Positions 11,601 through 18,166 of a stretch of 64,000 bases of DNA are shown here, piece by piece. Numbering within the stretch: position 1 is the stretch's first letter; every line of letters begins with the position of its first letter. Source of the stretch: Tritrichomonas musculus. Lineage: Eukaryota > Parabasalia > Tritrichomonadida > Tritrichomonadidae. Made by a program: the position numbers and the translations under genes. The notes below the pieces were generated by a model, which was not told the origin of the DNA, did not search any database, and was given only the letters and a program-made list of their open reading frames with translations. The stretch covers positions 1,612,001 through 1,676,000 of the forward strand of contig JAPFFF010000004.1 in the NCBI GenBank assembly GCA_039105265.1, in the 5' to 3' direction.

Positions 11601-13124
11601 AACATTTGCGCATTTAAGATTACCAATAATTGGGCCTGGATTTGGAGCCTCATATTGCCCTTTATAACCAACAAATAAGAAGAAGAGATCTTTGGGATTG
11701 AATTTTGGAAGAACAAGATCAAAGTCTGGTGGATATTGGCTAGCAATTTTATGAATCCACTCAATGTCACGTTCTTCTTTAATGTGTTCTCTATTTCCTA
11801 GAGAATTCAAGAATTTATCCAAATTATATAAATCATTGATCAAATTATCTTTGTAGAGTTTAGATAAAAATATTGCATTGATTGTGGAAAACATAATTTC
11901 GATATCATCGGGAAGGAATGTTGAACCAATAGATGATCCTGTGTTTGTAATTCTAGAAACAAGCATATGAACAAGTGATTGAAGTTCAATATATTCACCG
12001 AGTTCAGTTACAGAATCGAAAACATTTTCGTTATCACGATCAATTATTTTTAAGCATATTGAATTAACCTGAGAAAACCAAATAATATGTTGATACAGTT
12101 TCATACTTTTTGATGGGACATTTCCAAGAGGCCTAGATGGAGTGTAAAATGGCCACATGATATTATTTTGTGTGATATTTGTTTCTTCCTTATTAATGCA
12201 ATCAAGGAATTTATTAACTTTATTTTCATAATCTTTAACTTTTTGCTCGTCTAAAGGCTGTTCTAATGCTTTAGATATTTGAGTTATAATCAACTGTCGA
12301 AGTTGATCATGTTGCTTCTTTGAAATTTTAGCTTTTTGAAGTTTTTCAATTAAATTTCCCATCATATGTCGAAGTTTCAATTCTTCGTTGCCTCTAATTA
12401 GACTCTGAATGATTTCTTTAACTGGTATTTTAGCACTTTCAAGATCGTTTATGTATATTTCTTTCGACCAAATATTTTTATTAAGTTCTAATGCTTCACT
12501 TAATTCTTTTATTTCTCTATCTATTTGTTGAATCAATCTTTTGGCATCATTTACGTTCATTCGTGGATCAACATCAAAAGTGCTGTTTTTAACTCGCCAT
12601 AAAATACTTTGTTCATTCCCAAAAGAGAGCATCCATTTTGAAAATTTTACAAGTTGATCGATATTATTCTTATTAACGAGTTGATAGAACTGCATGATGG
12701 CTTGGACAGTTTCAGCTTCAAGGGGATGAAGATAGTAAAATATGACATCGATTAAGTCATATGGAAATGCATAAGCTATTGACCAAGCTTTTGCAATCAT
12801 TGATGGTCTAATATCTATATTATTAAATAGTAATGAATACTTCGCGTATTGATCTTTTCTTGGATTTTCAATTCGAGTCTTATATTTCGGAAGTTGTAGA
12901 GTGATTGCACTCATTGTAATATTCCTTGGATTTTGAATGAGATAATTGGTTAATCCATAAAAAAGTGAACTTCTTAAAACAAGTTTGGAATGCTCAATTT
13001 TGTCTGGAATTGAGTATGGTGTCATTTTGTTTTGAGGATTTGATGGATGAAATTCGAATTTCATCATTTTCTCTAAATATATATGTTGGTTCGTATTCAG
13101 ATTTCTTGGAATATGTGAAATCAT
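2670..13124 (-). CDS. Giant protein with three vWA-like domains (main ORF)
   Basis: This 3484-residue ORF encodes most of a very large protein. Three von Willebrand factor A-like domains lie in the C-terminal third: one near residues 2270-2430 (starts LVDCSSF, ends LTDGLDE; its metal motif is degenerate), one near 2630-2800 (IIDPSVS, a DxSxS metal motif, then VLTDG) and one near 3235-3390 (CIDYSGSVS, DxSxS, then VTDGQVG). Between the second and third, about residues 2900-3040, is a Rossmann-like segment (VWVFCGPPYP, NGGSIVFMAEGG) reminiscent of glutamine-amidotransferase/ThuA folds. A Gly/Tyr/Asn repeat lies near residue 1500 and a charged linker near 2050-2190. The first two thirds match nothing I know. 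The protein is probably a cytosolic scaffold with metal-dependent binding; that is inference. The first roughly 20 residues are likely out of frame (see the 5' part). Confidence 0.85.
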   Translation of the reverse strand: MISHIPRNLNTNQHIYLEKMMKFEFHPSNPQNKMTPYSIPDKIEHSKLVLRSSLFYGLTNYLIQNPRNITMSAITLQLPKYKTRIENPRKDQYAKYSLLFNNIDIRPSMIAKAWSIAYAFPYDLIDVIFYYLHPLEAETVQAIMQFYQLVNKNNIDQLVKFSKWMLSFGNEQSILWRVKNSTFDVDPRMNVNDAKRLIQQIDREIKELSEALELNKNIWSKEIYINDLESAKIPVKEIIQSLIRGNEELKLRHMMGNLIEKLQKAKISKKQHDQLRQLIITQISKALEQPLDEQKVKDYENKVNKFLDCINKEETNITQNNIMWPFYTPSRPLGNVPSKSMKLYQHIIWFSQVNSICLKIIDRDNENVFDSVTELGEYIELQSLVHMLVSRITNTGSSIGSTFLPDDIEIMFSTINAIFLSKLYKDNLINDLYNLDKFLNSLGNREHIKEERDIEWIHKIASQYPPDFDLVLPKFNPKDLFFLFVGYKGQYEAPNPGPIIGNLKCANVIESIKLKISSEVDNFISCSDIIGKQIYRIIIDQRGQIPSNHQDLKQLLKDSCPKSGDSAKVVKITLEVMKIAENMSKMTEYKFTFHDRAFLSQNWIKDNDFINNYPSFLYWLCKNQRCTHQLQSIYDNFKFDSGRLPFWLFAVRLMSSEDCIKFDFKAETDLGKLICTTVESSVTDSLHRRLENHESIGSKWISFVLSSVSPDISIPNYRLFYQYLASLCEDDKKCPQFIDEKKTQAVKTFVNNVCSMIFDDTVDRFLNITFSTSNSDLSFTKDPNRFINSIVQSNISNIYSDFIASKEFTQLQSFSQQKQSHIMTLISDFSNLCDQVEELKKDKYEKSKAQKRNAEIDRMEKDITKIVTDYNNEIDIINSPQKFYFSEYSRKCYKLKKLREKLPDDIEDFNKPAVFFNEFTCQNPRSNTYLIVKNVESGKSLKIGPLNETPIHFVYPKYDDDSIKNAYFIRDNKRVTMDKFKFQFYEMHPISNSFNITQYCLENFTDTTNYDVPVLNFGSNLNKTQFIGNLQCMSVQVHEYIRNMQLDFQNRTVNEKTFKNSRDFWYDLRTFNSTLPFVKFSDNDSCHQLTQPLRDILAVFQQYQNLIAAVNSYLMKNVENSWQMFNNQSQRSYSIFNYEYKLPIPEDQHSSYISEDYFRNIVNSDFLSSPILNVDNNQITCCFDTLDCKIGPIIPALYSKSIAMNFISFIEEPISISIETDQQYSNWFNPGCYSDHNDIVQIFVNIPAVTSDKIEEYKVPTRLHFKSQSFKELILPCDFSFTLLPLSILINCSQFPLSYKESENSFILCTNKLLSGSKLSFSLKNFNLKDKAIFSIQLASLKDNECTKPDYTYNYKDDCIYLTIPTTENAKRLNFALKIAFSDHFKTSIVIDAAIIPFDFECDVYDVQQKTYSNRTTIQYSRDRLDRPISLHFRLYSPSFIGGFSGEITDQLPSAVVIQKYESITKKFNVKCNTNFDIVLKMNQVVPNYDEYSNNGYGGYSNNGYGGYSNNGYGGYNNNGYGGYSNNGYYSRYSYNSQYGSHSSIPTYYICVKINGIEKKIQIKFNEIKNDIALTTSDYFNTQYVNRYPVYGYNRSHKDWNKICNPSEHPSHYQCIVSPFNSISSDAATVSYDPNYQKDCPCKVTAMNQNKFIYVSNFGTYDSQTISQPIIIVHSRYFHLAESIRLIPIIGIFKNNWYPTFKDYPKDPFNWNELDVQDSNVEIARDRIKKLPDVTINVRSSNFLVFAELLEKPKVVKDMHFWIKGFPIEFQDELSSTMNIISNMKEKDDQMKIMSHNLIRYFCKKLSQRYEEIENNNFNIIPVVLTKTDIMNKMDQAYKEYTEIDSHAASFATITSSYVNFRKIEDDINRIQIPPKPTEHSEAYLFSENSKPIPKKRTDKPQLVSQTNFNKSSTSSMNKVEIKLPNINIPSQSEQDTLTLSSLNNIYLQCLQGTRLLPIFVFNIRQQKSTKMEEEANKYFLKLLNIYKGLPVKDHSFVSNAVNLFSSSFAIMIGKFKKAGADLKRVLPAKCNITEVAIQDFIQYPEKDKPFLPQENWNVYSNDIYNNNNYQNIPITMKNGGIEIDQRHSEIGIEDDIIIHDIDDDKPKPQNIINPEIDHSTQEQSNIEYVRVMSEYSKTIQDQPEGDDDEDQPEDGFNKPPDPTTDKPKQPPVIVIKSPDDNLKSKVVNNRQFDGMVNQFTEKEGIKRAIRRMQEMNKNGQLKLPNINPHEFKREFEKPDKENFPILSLMSQSYYFAQEFIKAASDQEIPFSSIAANILVDCSSFISDENKAFNMLIICALTQALNALEIPYSAAVIADENFKCVIKPFSEPHSHYALQRICDCLFIKRYRTKLANSMKFAITSMSYSADTSRPNRAIFTLTDGLDEQLILTKSWADQVLNNEKISFGFVFIKSAQLTGENLQFLENTWSNFEAEVKSHNARSIVKVASINAIFGKAVADKLSAMFATVMKRYAQPDSNASGFKYQKPQFETHEKLSKIPLERLSRYLEFDLENIKCGVYVERTQALKNANTIHDKPDSSFYRSKLGKIAQSKLDASLSKSEYESFLRNFIENRRKLNQAALETIFKPNKASQTVLSTTGTDFDITALILNLINPVPDPLIYLEEKGGLVRNYGVTVIIDPSVSCFHDLSGPHSLQTIRNILSSIASLDLPCFDLIVAGNKEPIILCSEVGTNRATNIKSSLWESLLSVLQTPLKSVDLASAIHTAFELRLMRSTEYSSVLFVLTDGLFEQNDRSRIIDAVNNCVQSGMSTFGVGIGIYPKGIEKLFPQVIYSPNPSNTMKGIASIYGDSLSNQLTEWPSISIPRPDDNQNAIADTNDAMRLIIKNESTPSYQSLKNDLNSIMPALDAFDDLYNQEQDIGNEKEGYKNPVGVNTELYVKDILKSQKILIVMLWDNTMNKNESEFVNPKYIFQSSQPPRTECIKTAVDHYGIELKVVQDYDEAIKELTKQTLQGYCDYYAVWVFCGPPYPVLPNKDADPHLMGDFIQVLIKFWKNGGSIVFMAEGGEKNQLTFQANKFLEEVVFEQEPACPSGKTSLRLTGEHKGEEILHPDDSDKLTKPKTFSRSAQFFKQCQRTKLSHNIGKIFEGITISYAPYDLEMIKPFRPFARDSQGGISTLFYPANLRTGVGDIVIDCGFTKCFTEMTTDGTFRYIQNLAGWTGRPEVHLAIDKGIQPCDWRPKAISHKTQRGKKYGGFLPLPKPPVVPNVDPLSLPRNLWCIDYSGSVSGSSLYHGQLSQILTKYRKSNDEFYFWDHEIHPTNYSGVVSFISRKEGHGGTSSELIADICQRSSIRDHLIIVTDGQVGTCSIDSSDSKMKSNNIKFKYVTTYVIGNGGNLSVGAPYSRGCPNVTYKVLRIGSEIPQSSLTAQDMATLNGISNISSYSEFAVQYKNLESAIQAKTLGTNGDAQLQGALNALSTRINNSGLNSSQKQDFNTKIGTLQIMANGALRNAFTLDDIGAALRKK
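8540..8656 (-). repeat. 24-bp tandem repeat coding for YSNNGYGG
   Basis: About four and a half copies of a 24-bp unit inside the giant gene encode Tyr/Gly/Asn octapeptides (NGYGGYSN). It is a low-complexity, probably disordered or adhesive linker. Near-identical copies imply recent slippage. Confidence 0.88.
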
Positions 13125-14083
13125 AAGTTGAATTTAAGATTTCAACATGGAAAGTTGTTTTTGATTCATGTAATTCTCTAAATAGTGGGAGCCAATAAGA
13201 TATCATTTCAAAATAATTATATGGGAATATTGATTCAATAAGAGGGATATTTACCTTGCTCTCTTCCAGTTTCGAAACGAAAGTGTCGAATAATTTCAGA
13301 TCATATCCTTGAATCATTGATATAATAATTTTGATCAAAGTACATATTTCATTATTATATAAAATGCTTGGGATAACTTCTGAAAAGCATGCAGAAATTT
13401 CCTGAAACCAAATTGCTAAGCAGCAAAAGTTTGGAAAGAGGTTTCTCGAGATCAGGCTGTTTTATAAGATCTGGATCATTAAGTGCAAGGTTTGCATCTC
13501 CACCTCGAAGAGATGTCATTCCTTCAGCAATTGCTCTGAAAATATTTTCCATAATTTTCAGTTGTGAATATTGATTTTCATATAAATTATTGAAATATTT
13601 ATCAGAAAGTTCACTCTGATCAATAATATTTATTGTATCCTGAATATGTTTATAAACATATGGTACATCAGTAGCATTAACAAGAAAGCATTTTTCAACA
13701 AATGAAGCAAAAGAAAAGTTGAGAGTTTGAATCGTTTGAGATGCATATTTTTGTATATTCCTTAAATCAACAAGAAGCTGTTCATTTCGATCTTTGGTAC
13801 TTGAGTCTGAACAACGCAAACTCTGAATCAATTCATATGAAGGTTCATTTGTAAATTGAATAAGCATTTTATTCTTAAAACTATCAATTTTATTTTTTTC
13901 TGTGTATGAATTCCAGTAATATTCTTCCATTGAGTGGCATATGGGCTGATGGACAGTATTTGTCAAATCAAAATTCTTGAATTCTTTGGCAAAATGCTTG
14001 AATTCTTTGGATAAAAATTTAACTGTTCTACCTGTGAATGTAACATCACCAGCAAATGATTCGCGATCAGAAATACTTTCTTT
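12994..14083 (-). pseudogene. 5' part of the giant vWA gene, split over three frames
   Basis: Upstream of the main ORF the coding signal continues but changes frame twice. One frame covers about 14083 to 13400 (contains MEEYYWNSYTEKNKIDSF), the next about 13470 to 13060 (contains YLPLFRELHESK-like text and TYIFRENDE), and the main ORF takes over near 13085-13055, where FEFHPSNPQNK continues the sense of the previous frame. Each change is a single-base-scale shift with overlapping frames, so an intron is unlikely. No ATG is present before codon MEE at 13930, although roughly 50 protein-like codons precede it in the same frame, so the true start is lost or unclear. This is either early decay, two assembly indels, or frameshifting; the long intact downstream ORF favours a recent or technical cause. 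Confidence 0.7.
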
Positions 14084-14469
14084 TTTAGCAACAAAATAAA
14101 ATTTTTTAAATTTTAGCTTTAATATTTTAATCGAACATTGATGTTAAAAGAAATGTATTTGTTTTTAAACAAGATATACTATAATAATAATAATAAAAAT
14201 GCTATCTCTTTTTTTCTCTCTCTCTTTTATCTCAAAAACCTCTATTTCTTTTGAGTATTAAGCTTAAAATCTTTTTTTGCATGTATACTCAATTCACATA
14301 GAAAAAAAGTAAAGATGAAAATGTAAATTAATATTTTGTCTGTTTTTAGCAAAATGTTTATATAGAAAGTTTGTACACATTTCTTTTTATAAATGTAAAC
14401 ATACTTTTTATTATTATTTGTTTGCTTGCTTGAAATTTTGGATAGATCGTAAATATACCTTCTAATGGT

Positions 14470-15079
14470 AACCTGAAAAAATGGACCCGACCCGTTTTTT
14501 TCGGGTAGGGTAATTACCCACCATTCAAGTGAAGTGTTTAAGTTATACCCGATTATTTTTCTTTAATTATTCATTTAATTTATAATAATAAATAATAAAT
14601 ATTAATTTTTTTTCATTAATAATTTTGATTTCTTGATTCATTTTCAATATCTGATTCAAACTTTAAGGAAAATTTTCCTCTGAAAAAGCTGATATAAATT
14701 CAATTTCAATTTTTTTTGATATTATAATATTACATTTATAACTTTATTCTAAACCCAACAAATAACATAATTAATATTAAATATTCATATTATGATTATT
14801 ATTCCATAAAAAAATGAATTTTTTTGGAATAACTTAAATTGATATCATCCAAACATATGATACCGTAGCAAATTGCATCTCAAATATTATCAATAGAATA
14901 TCTGACAAGAATAATAATAATATCATTAAAGAAATGGTCTGATAAAAAATTACCATCTTTATAAATGGCCGGGTAAAATTTCACCTTTAGGTAATATGTT
15001 ATTTTCCTACCCAGGTAAAAAATGACCCTACCCAAGAAGGATCTGTCAAAAGGGGTCGGGTAGGTACCGCTTTCAAGGT
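14470..15079. mobile_element. Non-autonomous DNA element (MITE-like), hAT-type ends
   Basis: A 610-bp segment has imperfect inverted ends: the left begins ACCTGAAAAAATGGACCC and the right, read inward, begins ACCTTGAAAGCGGTACC; both then share CGACCC and a GGGTAGGGT subterminal motif. It is flanked by CTAATGGT(A) at 14462 and CTAATCGT(A) at 15080, an 8-9 bp near-perfect direct repeat expected of hAT (8) or Mutator-like (9) target duplication. There is no ORF. The pyrimidine/purine-rich G+C ends stand out against the A/T background. One mismatch in the duplication and diverged ends suggest it is not very recent. Confidence 0.75.
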
Positions 15080-15093
15080 CTAATCGTAAAATG

Positions 15094-15674
15094 CCTTTTT
15101 TTCCGAGATTTTCCTCTCAATTTTTTGAATGTTTTTTAATCGTTTTCATAATGGCTGTTTATAATAATTTTTATTGATTCTATGTAAGCCCACGGTATGT
15201 TATTTCACTATTCTTTTCGGAGAACAGCATCAATTAGTTAGAAACAAGCTGATATAGGGGACTGAAAGATTGGCAGCTATCCCACATTTGATATTCTTTG
15301 CCATTTAATATTTATATAGTGAACGTTTTTTAAATTCAAATTAGCCATCAAAGCATGCTTTATGCAACGATTCTGCTCCTTTATAATGAAAATTAAAAAG
15401 AATTGAAGCTATTGTAACACATATATTTCAACATTAGTAATAAGTCACAGAATTTTTATCGCCCAGCTGTTTGATTTTGCATCATTCCCAAAAAAAGCTA
15501 AAAAGGCTTTGAAAAAACTATACTTTATTATAATAAATATTTCTTTTTTACATTATTTATATTTATGTCATTTTATTCCATTAAAATTTCTGAAATAAAA
15601 TCTCGGAAAAAAGGGAAAAAATTGTGTGCAAAAACTTTTTCAAAGCGTTTGAGAGAAAATCTCGGAAAAAAGGG
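15094..15674. repeat. Inverted-repeat pair bounding about 580 bp
   Basis: The left arm CCTTTTTTTCCGAGATTTTC (15094 onward) plus CTCTCAA recurs inverted at 15649-15674 as TTGAGAGAAAATCTCGG then an A run and GGG. A further direct copy of the right arm core AAAATCTCGGAAAAAAGGG sits at 15597-15621. No ORF lies inside and I found no clear target duplication. It could be a second small inverted-repeat element inserted beside the first, or a remnant of one. Confidence 0.6.
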
Positions 15675-16138
15675 AAAAAAAAAATCTATCAAATTTTGTA
15701 ATGAAATGTAAAACTGGAAACCGCTCTGCATGGCGAATGGTAAGCAATGCGCGATAATAGCAATTCCAAAAGAGAAATAAATTTATTTATTTAGAAGATT
15801 TTCATTCTTGTTACTCTCCATTTTTCATTTTTTAATTAGGAGAATTTTATTTTAAACCTGTTTGTAGTATTGTGTGTTTCAAGTTCTTTTTCTTTATTTT
15901 CTGTAGTGCCAATATCGTGATACTTAAATTTTGATAATATATATAATGAAGTTATTTCGACTATAATTGTTTTCAAAGAGCTGGACTACTTCTTTAACAT
16001 CTTTATAGTGAATTGAAATCCCTGATAAAAGTGAAATTGTTTGAATAAGAGTTAGTTGGAATAAAAGCTATCTTTTTTTGCTTTAATACATTTATTAAGG
16101 ATTCAATTTATAATGTACAGAGATTTATGTATACACTT

Positions 16139-18070
16139 CTATGAGTAAGTAAGTTTTAAAACTTTAGAACTGTCAAGAGGCGAAATAATCTGTTTTTTGA
16201 TTAGCATTCTCAAAGAGTTGAAATATTCTTCATCTGTAAAAGAAAAATTCGGAAATGTTGATAATTGTTCAAAAACTTCTTCTTTTGTTTGGCCCGGGTG
16301 TAGTTTTACATATCTTGTAATCATTGCCTCAAGCTGAGCAGTATTAACCATAGTTTGATTTGGCACACCTGCAAATTTTGGAATAAAAGGTATTACTATT
16401 TGTTCATTAATTGTATCTGGCAAAGATGTAGCTAAACTTATTGATTTCTCTTCATCTAAATTTATAAGAGAAAAAGTATTCAAAGCTTCAACTGAATTAC
16501 TAACTTCTTCTTCACTTATCTTTAATTCTTTTTCTAAATCTTCAGATTTGATTGACTTTTGAGTAGCAGCCTTCTCCGCTAATTTTAATAGAATTAGTGC
16601 AATTATTCCATTGCATTTAACATGCTTGAGTCCAGAAATATTTAAAACTTTGAATGTTACTCTCATAAGTGAGAAATTCCATCTAATTTTAACGCGTTTG
16701 AAACGTTTGCTATAATAATCTTGAAATGATTTAGCAATATATGAAAATTGTGGCGGAAAATCTGGATTTGAAAAACTTTGATCGGAGAAAAATTCATTAT
16801 TAAAAAGTGAAAAAGATAAAAGTTGAGATGGATTTTCAAATTCACCAATTGTCATTTGTTTGTATTTAAAATCATTAATAATTGCTGTAATATGATGGTG
16901 ATCAACTATTTTTGAAAATCTTTCATCAGCATCAAATGTAATTGTTTGATAATTAAGAAGTCGATGTAATAAATTATGGCAATGATATCTTATAAAAAGT
17001 CCATTTGATAATTGTCCAAATTCATCAAAAAGGGAAAGTCTTTTATCACTTATTGGTTGTTTTAATGATATGAAAGTGATGTGGATGTAGTTGGCCAATA
17101 ATATTGAAAATGTATCATTCTGACTGTTAAAAAGTGTTGTTGCAATGTTTTTGATTACAAACATCAAATTTGTGGAGGCAAGAGAATGAATCTCATCAAA
17201 AATTTGAAATGTATTAAATACTGTAAATTGTGATTTAACAAGTGAAGTGAATTTTGAAATAAAATCGTCAGTATTTTCTTTATGATTGTATATTTCATAT
17301 AAAGATGATATATATTTCCAATTTTGAGGAACTTCTGCAAAAAATTGAGAAAAATCCGATACTTTGGATACTAAATAATCAAGAAAGAGAAATATTTTAT
17401 CAGAAGGTATAAGTGAGTGATTAATCTGAATAAAAGTATCAATTTGGTGCATTGTACTAAAATTAAGGTCAAGTTCTTTTATAATTAAATTTGCATTAAA
17501 AAGATTACAATTAATCAAAAGGTTTGAACAATCGATGGAAAACCATTGAATTCTTTCATTATTAAATGAATCAATAATAGAATCGTGCAATATTCCAATT
17601 AAATGTGTTTGTTCTGAGAATTGCTTATTAAATGTATTATACAATATTTTTAAATAAGGCTCTTTTCCAACCGTAAAAATATTAAAATAATGGGATATAT
17701 TACTTATAATTTTTCCAGTAATATGCCATTTGCTAGCGATTTCTGAGCTAGAGTCAAGACTTATTATCTCAATGGCTATTTTATTTGCGAAATTGATCAA
17801 TTGATCTTTAATAATGTTGTAAATTACATTCGCTTTTGGTGATAGAATCATCATATTTAGATTATCTTGAGGAAAATAAATTAAATTTTCAATTGATATT
17901 TGTGCATTAACAAAATCATTAATTGATTGTACAATTTCGTCAAAATTAAAATCTTCATTATTATTCAAATCAATAACTTTTAAAGAATTTTTTTGTTTAT
18001 GATCTATCGAATCAATTGGGAAATTTTCAAATGTGGGAGAATCGATTTTCTCATTGCTTGGTTGTATCAT
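16139..18070 (-). CDS. Divergent cullin (E3 ubiquitin ligase scaffold)
   Basis: The 643-residue protein reads as a cullin. The N-terminal two thirds are helical and poorly conserved, as in protist cullins. A cullin-homology region begins near residue 410 (PPQFSYIAKSFQDYYSKRFKRVKIRWNFSL-type text, compare the family's LTW motif), followed by a winged-helix segment (ILLKLAEKAATQKSIKSEDLEKEL) and a C-terminal winged helix. In the latter MITRYVK aligns with the family's xIVRIMK, so Lys 589 is the likely NEDD8 acceptor. The ATG at 18070 is used; the longer frame would need a TTG. It is transcribed away from a DDB1/SF3B3-family gene 96 bp off. It could be a CUL4-, CUL1- or APC2-like member; the sequence alone does not say which. 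Confidence 0.68.
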   Translation of the reverse strand: MIQPSNEKIDSPTFENFPIDSIDHKQKNSLKVIDLNNNEDFNFDEIVQSINDFVNAQISIENLIYFPQDNLNMMILSPKANVIYNIIKDQLINFANKIAIEIISLDSSSEIASKWHITGKIISNISHYFNIFTVGKEPYLKILYNTFNKQFSEQTHLIGILHDSIIDSFNNERIQWFSIDCSNLLINCNLFNANLIIKELDLNFSTMHQIDTFIQINHSLIPSDKIFLFLDYLVSKVSDFSQFFAEVPQNWKYISSLYEIYNHKENTDDFISKFTSLVKSQFTVFNTFQIFDEIHSLASTNLMFVIKNIATTLFNSQNDTFSILLANYIHITFISLKQPISDKRLSLFDEFGQLSNGLFIRYHCHNLLHRLLNYQTITFDADERFSKIVDHHHITAIINDFKYKQMTIGEFENPSQLLSFSLFNNEFFSDQSFSNPDFPPQFSYIAKSFQDYYSKRFKRVKIRWNFSLMRVTFKVLNISGLKHVKCNGIIALILLKLAEKAATQKSIKSEDLEKELKISEEEVSNSVEALNTFSLINLDEEKSISLATSLPDTINEQIVIPFIPKFAGVPNQTMVNTAQLEAMITRYVKLHPGQTKEEVFEQLSTFPNFSFTDEEYFNSLRMLIKKQIISPLDSSKVLKLTYS

Positions 18071-18166
18071 TAAGCTTAATTGTAATTTCAATTATTAGTA
18101 CGTTTATTAAAAAAAAATCACCTTGGAATTTACTAAAACGATCAAAATTTCTCAACTTGATATAAA
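18071..18166. promoter_or_regulatory. Divergent promoter between cullin and DDB1-like genes
   Basis: Only 96 bp separate the two start codons, so the two genes must share or overlap their promoters. The spacer is A/T-rich with GATATAAA just before the plus-strand ATG. Role inferred from position. Confidence 0.5.

Larger units (their letters stand above)
14084..16138. other. 2-kb gene-free region with elements
   Basis: Apart from the two inverted-repeat units there is no supported gene. CT-rich and T-rich tracts lie at 14205-14235. A less A/T-rich patch at 15715-15765 (CGCTCTGCATGGCGAATGG) has no recognised identity. The stretch 15680-16138 shows nothing else. Confidence 0.6.

Noticed and set aside
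12994-13500. Introns explaining the frame changes in the giant gene
   Set aside because: Frames overlap and sense passes directly from one to the next, and no conserved trichomonad 5' (GTATGT) or 3' (ACTAACACAG) splice sequences are seen at the junctions.
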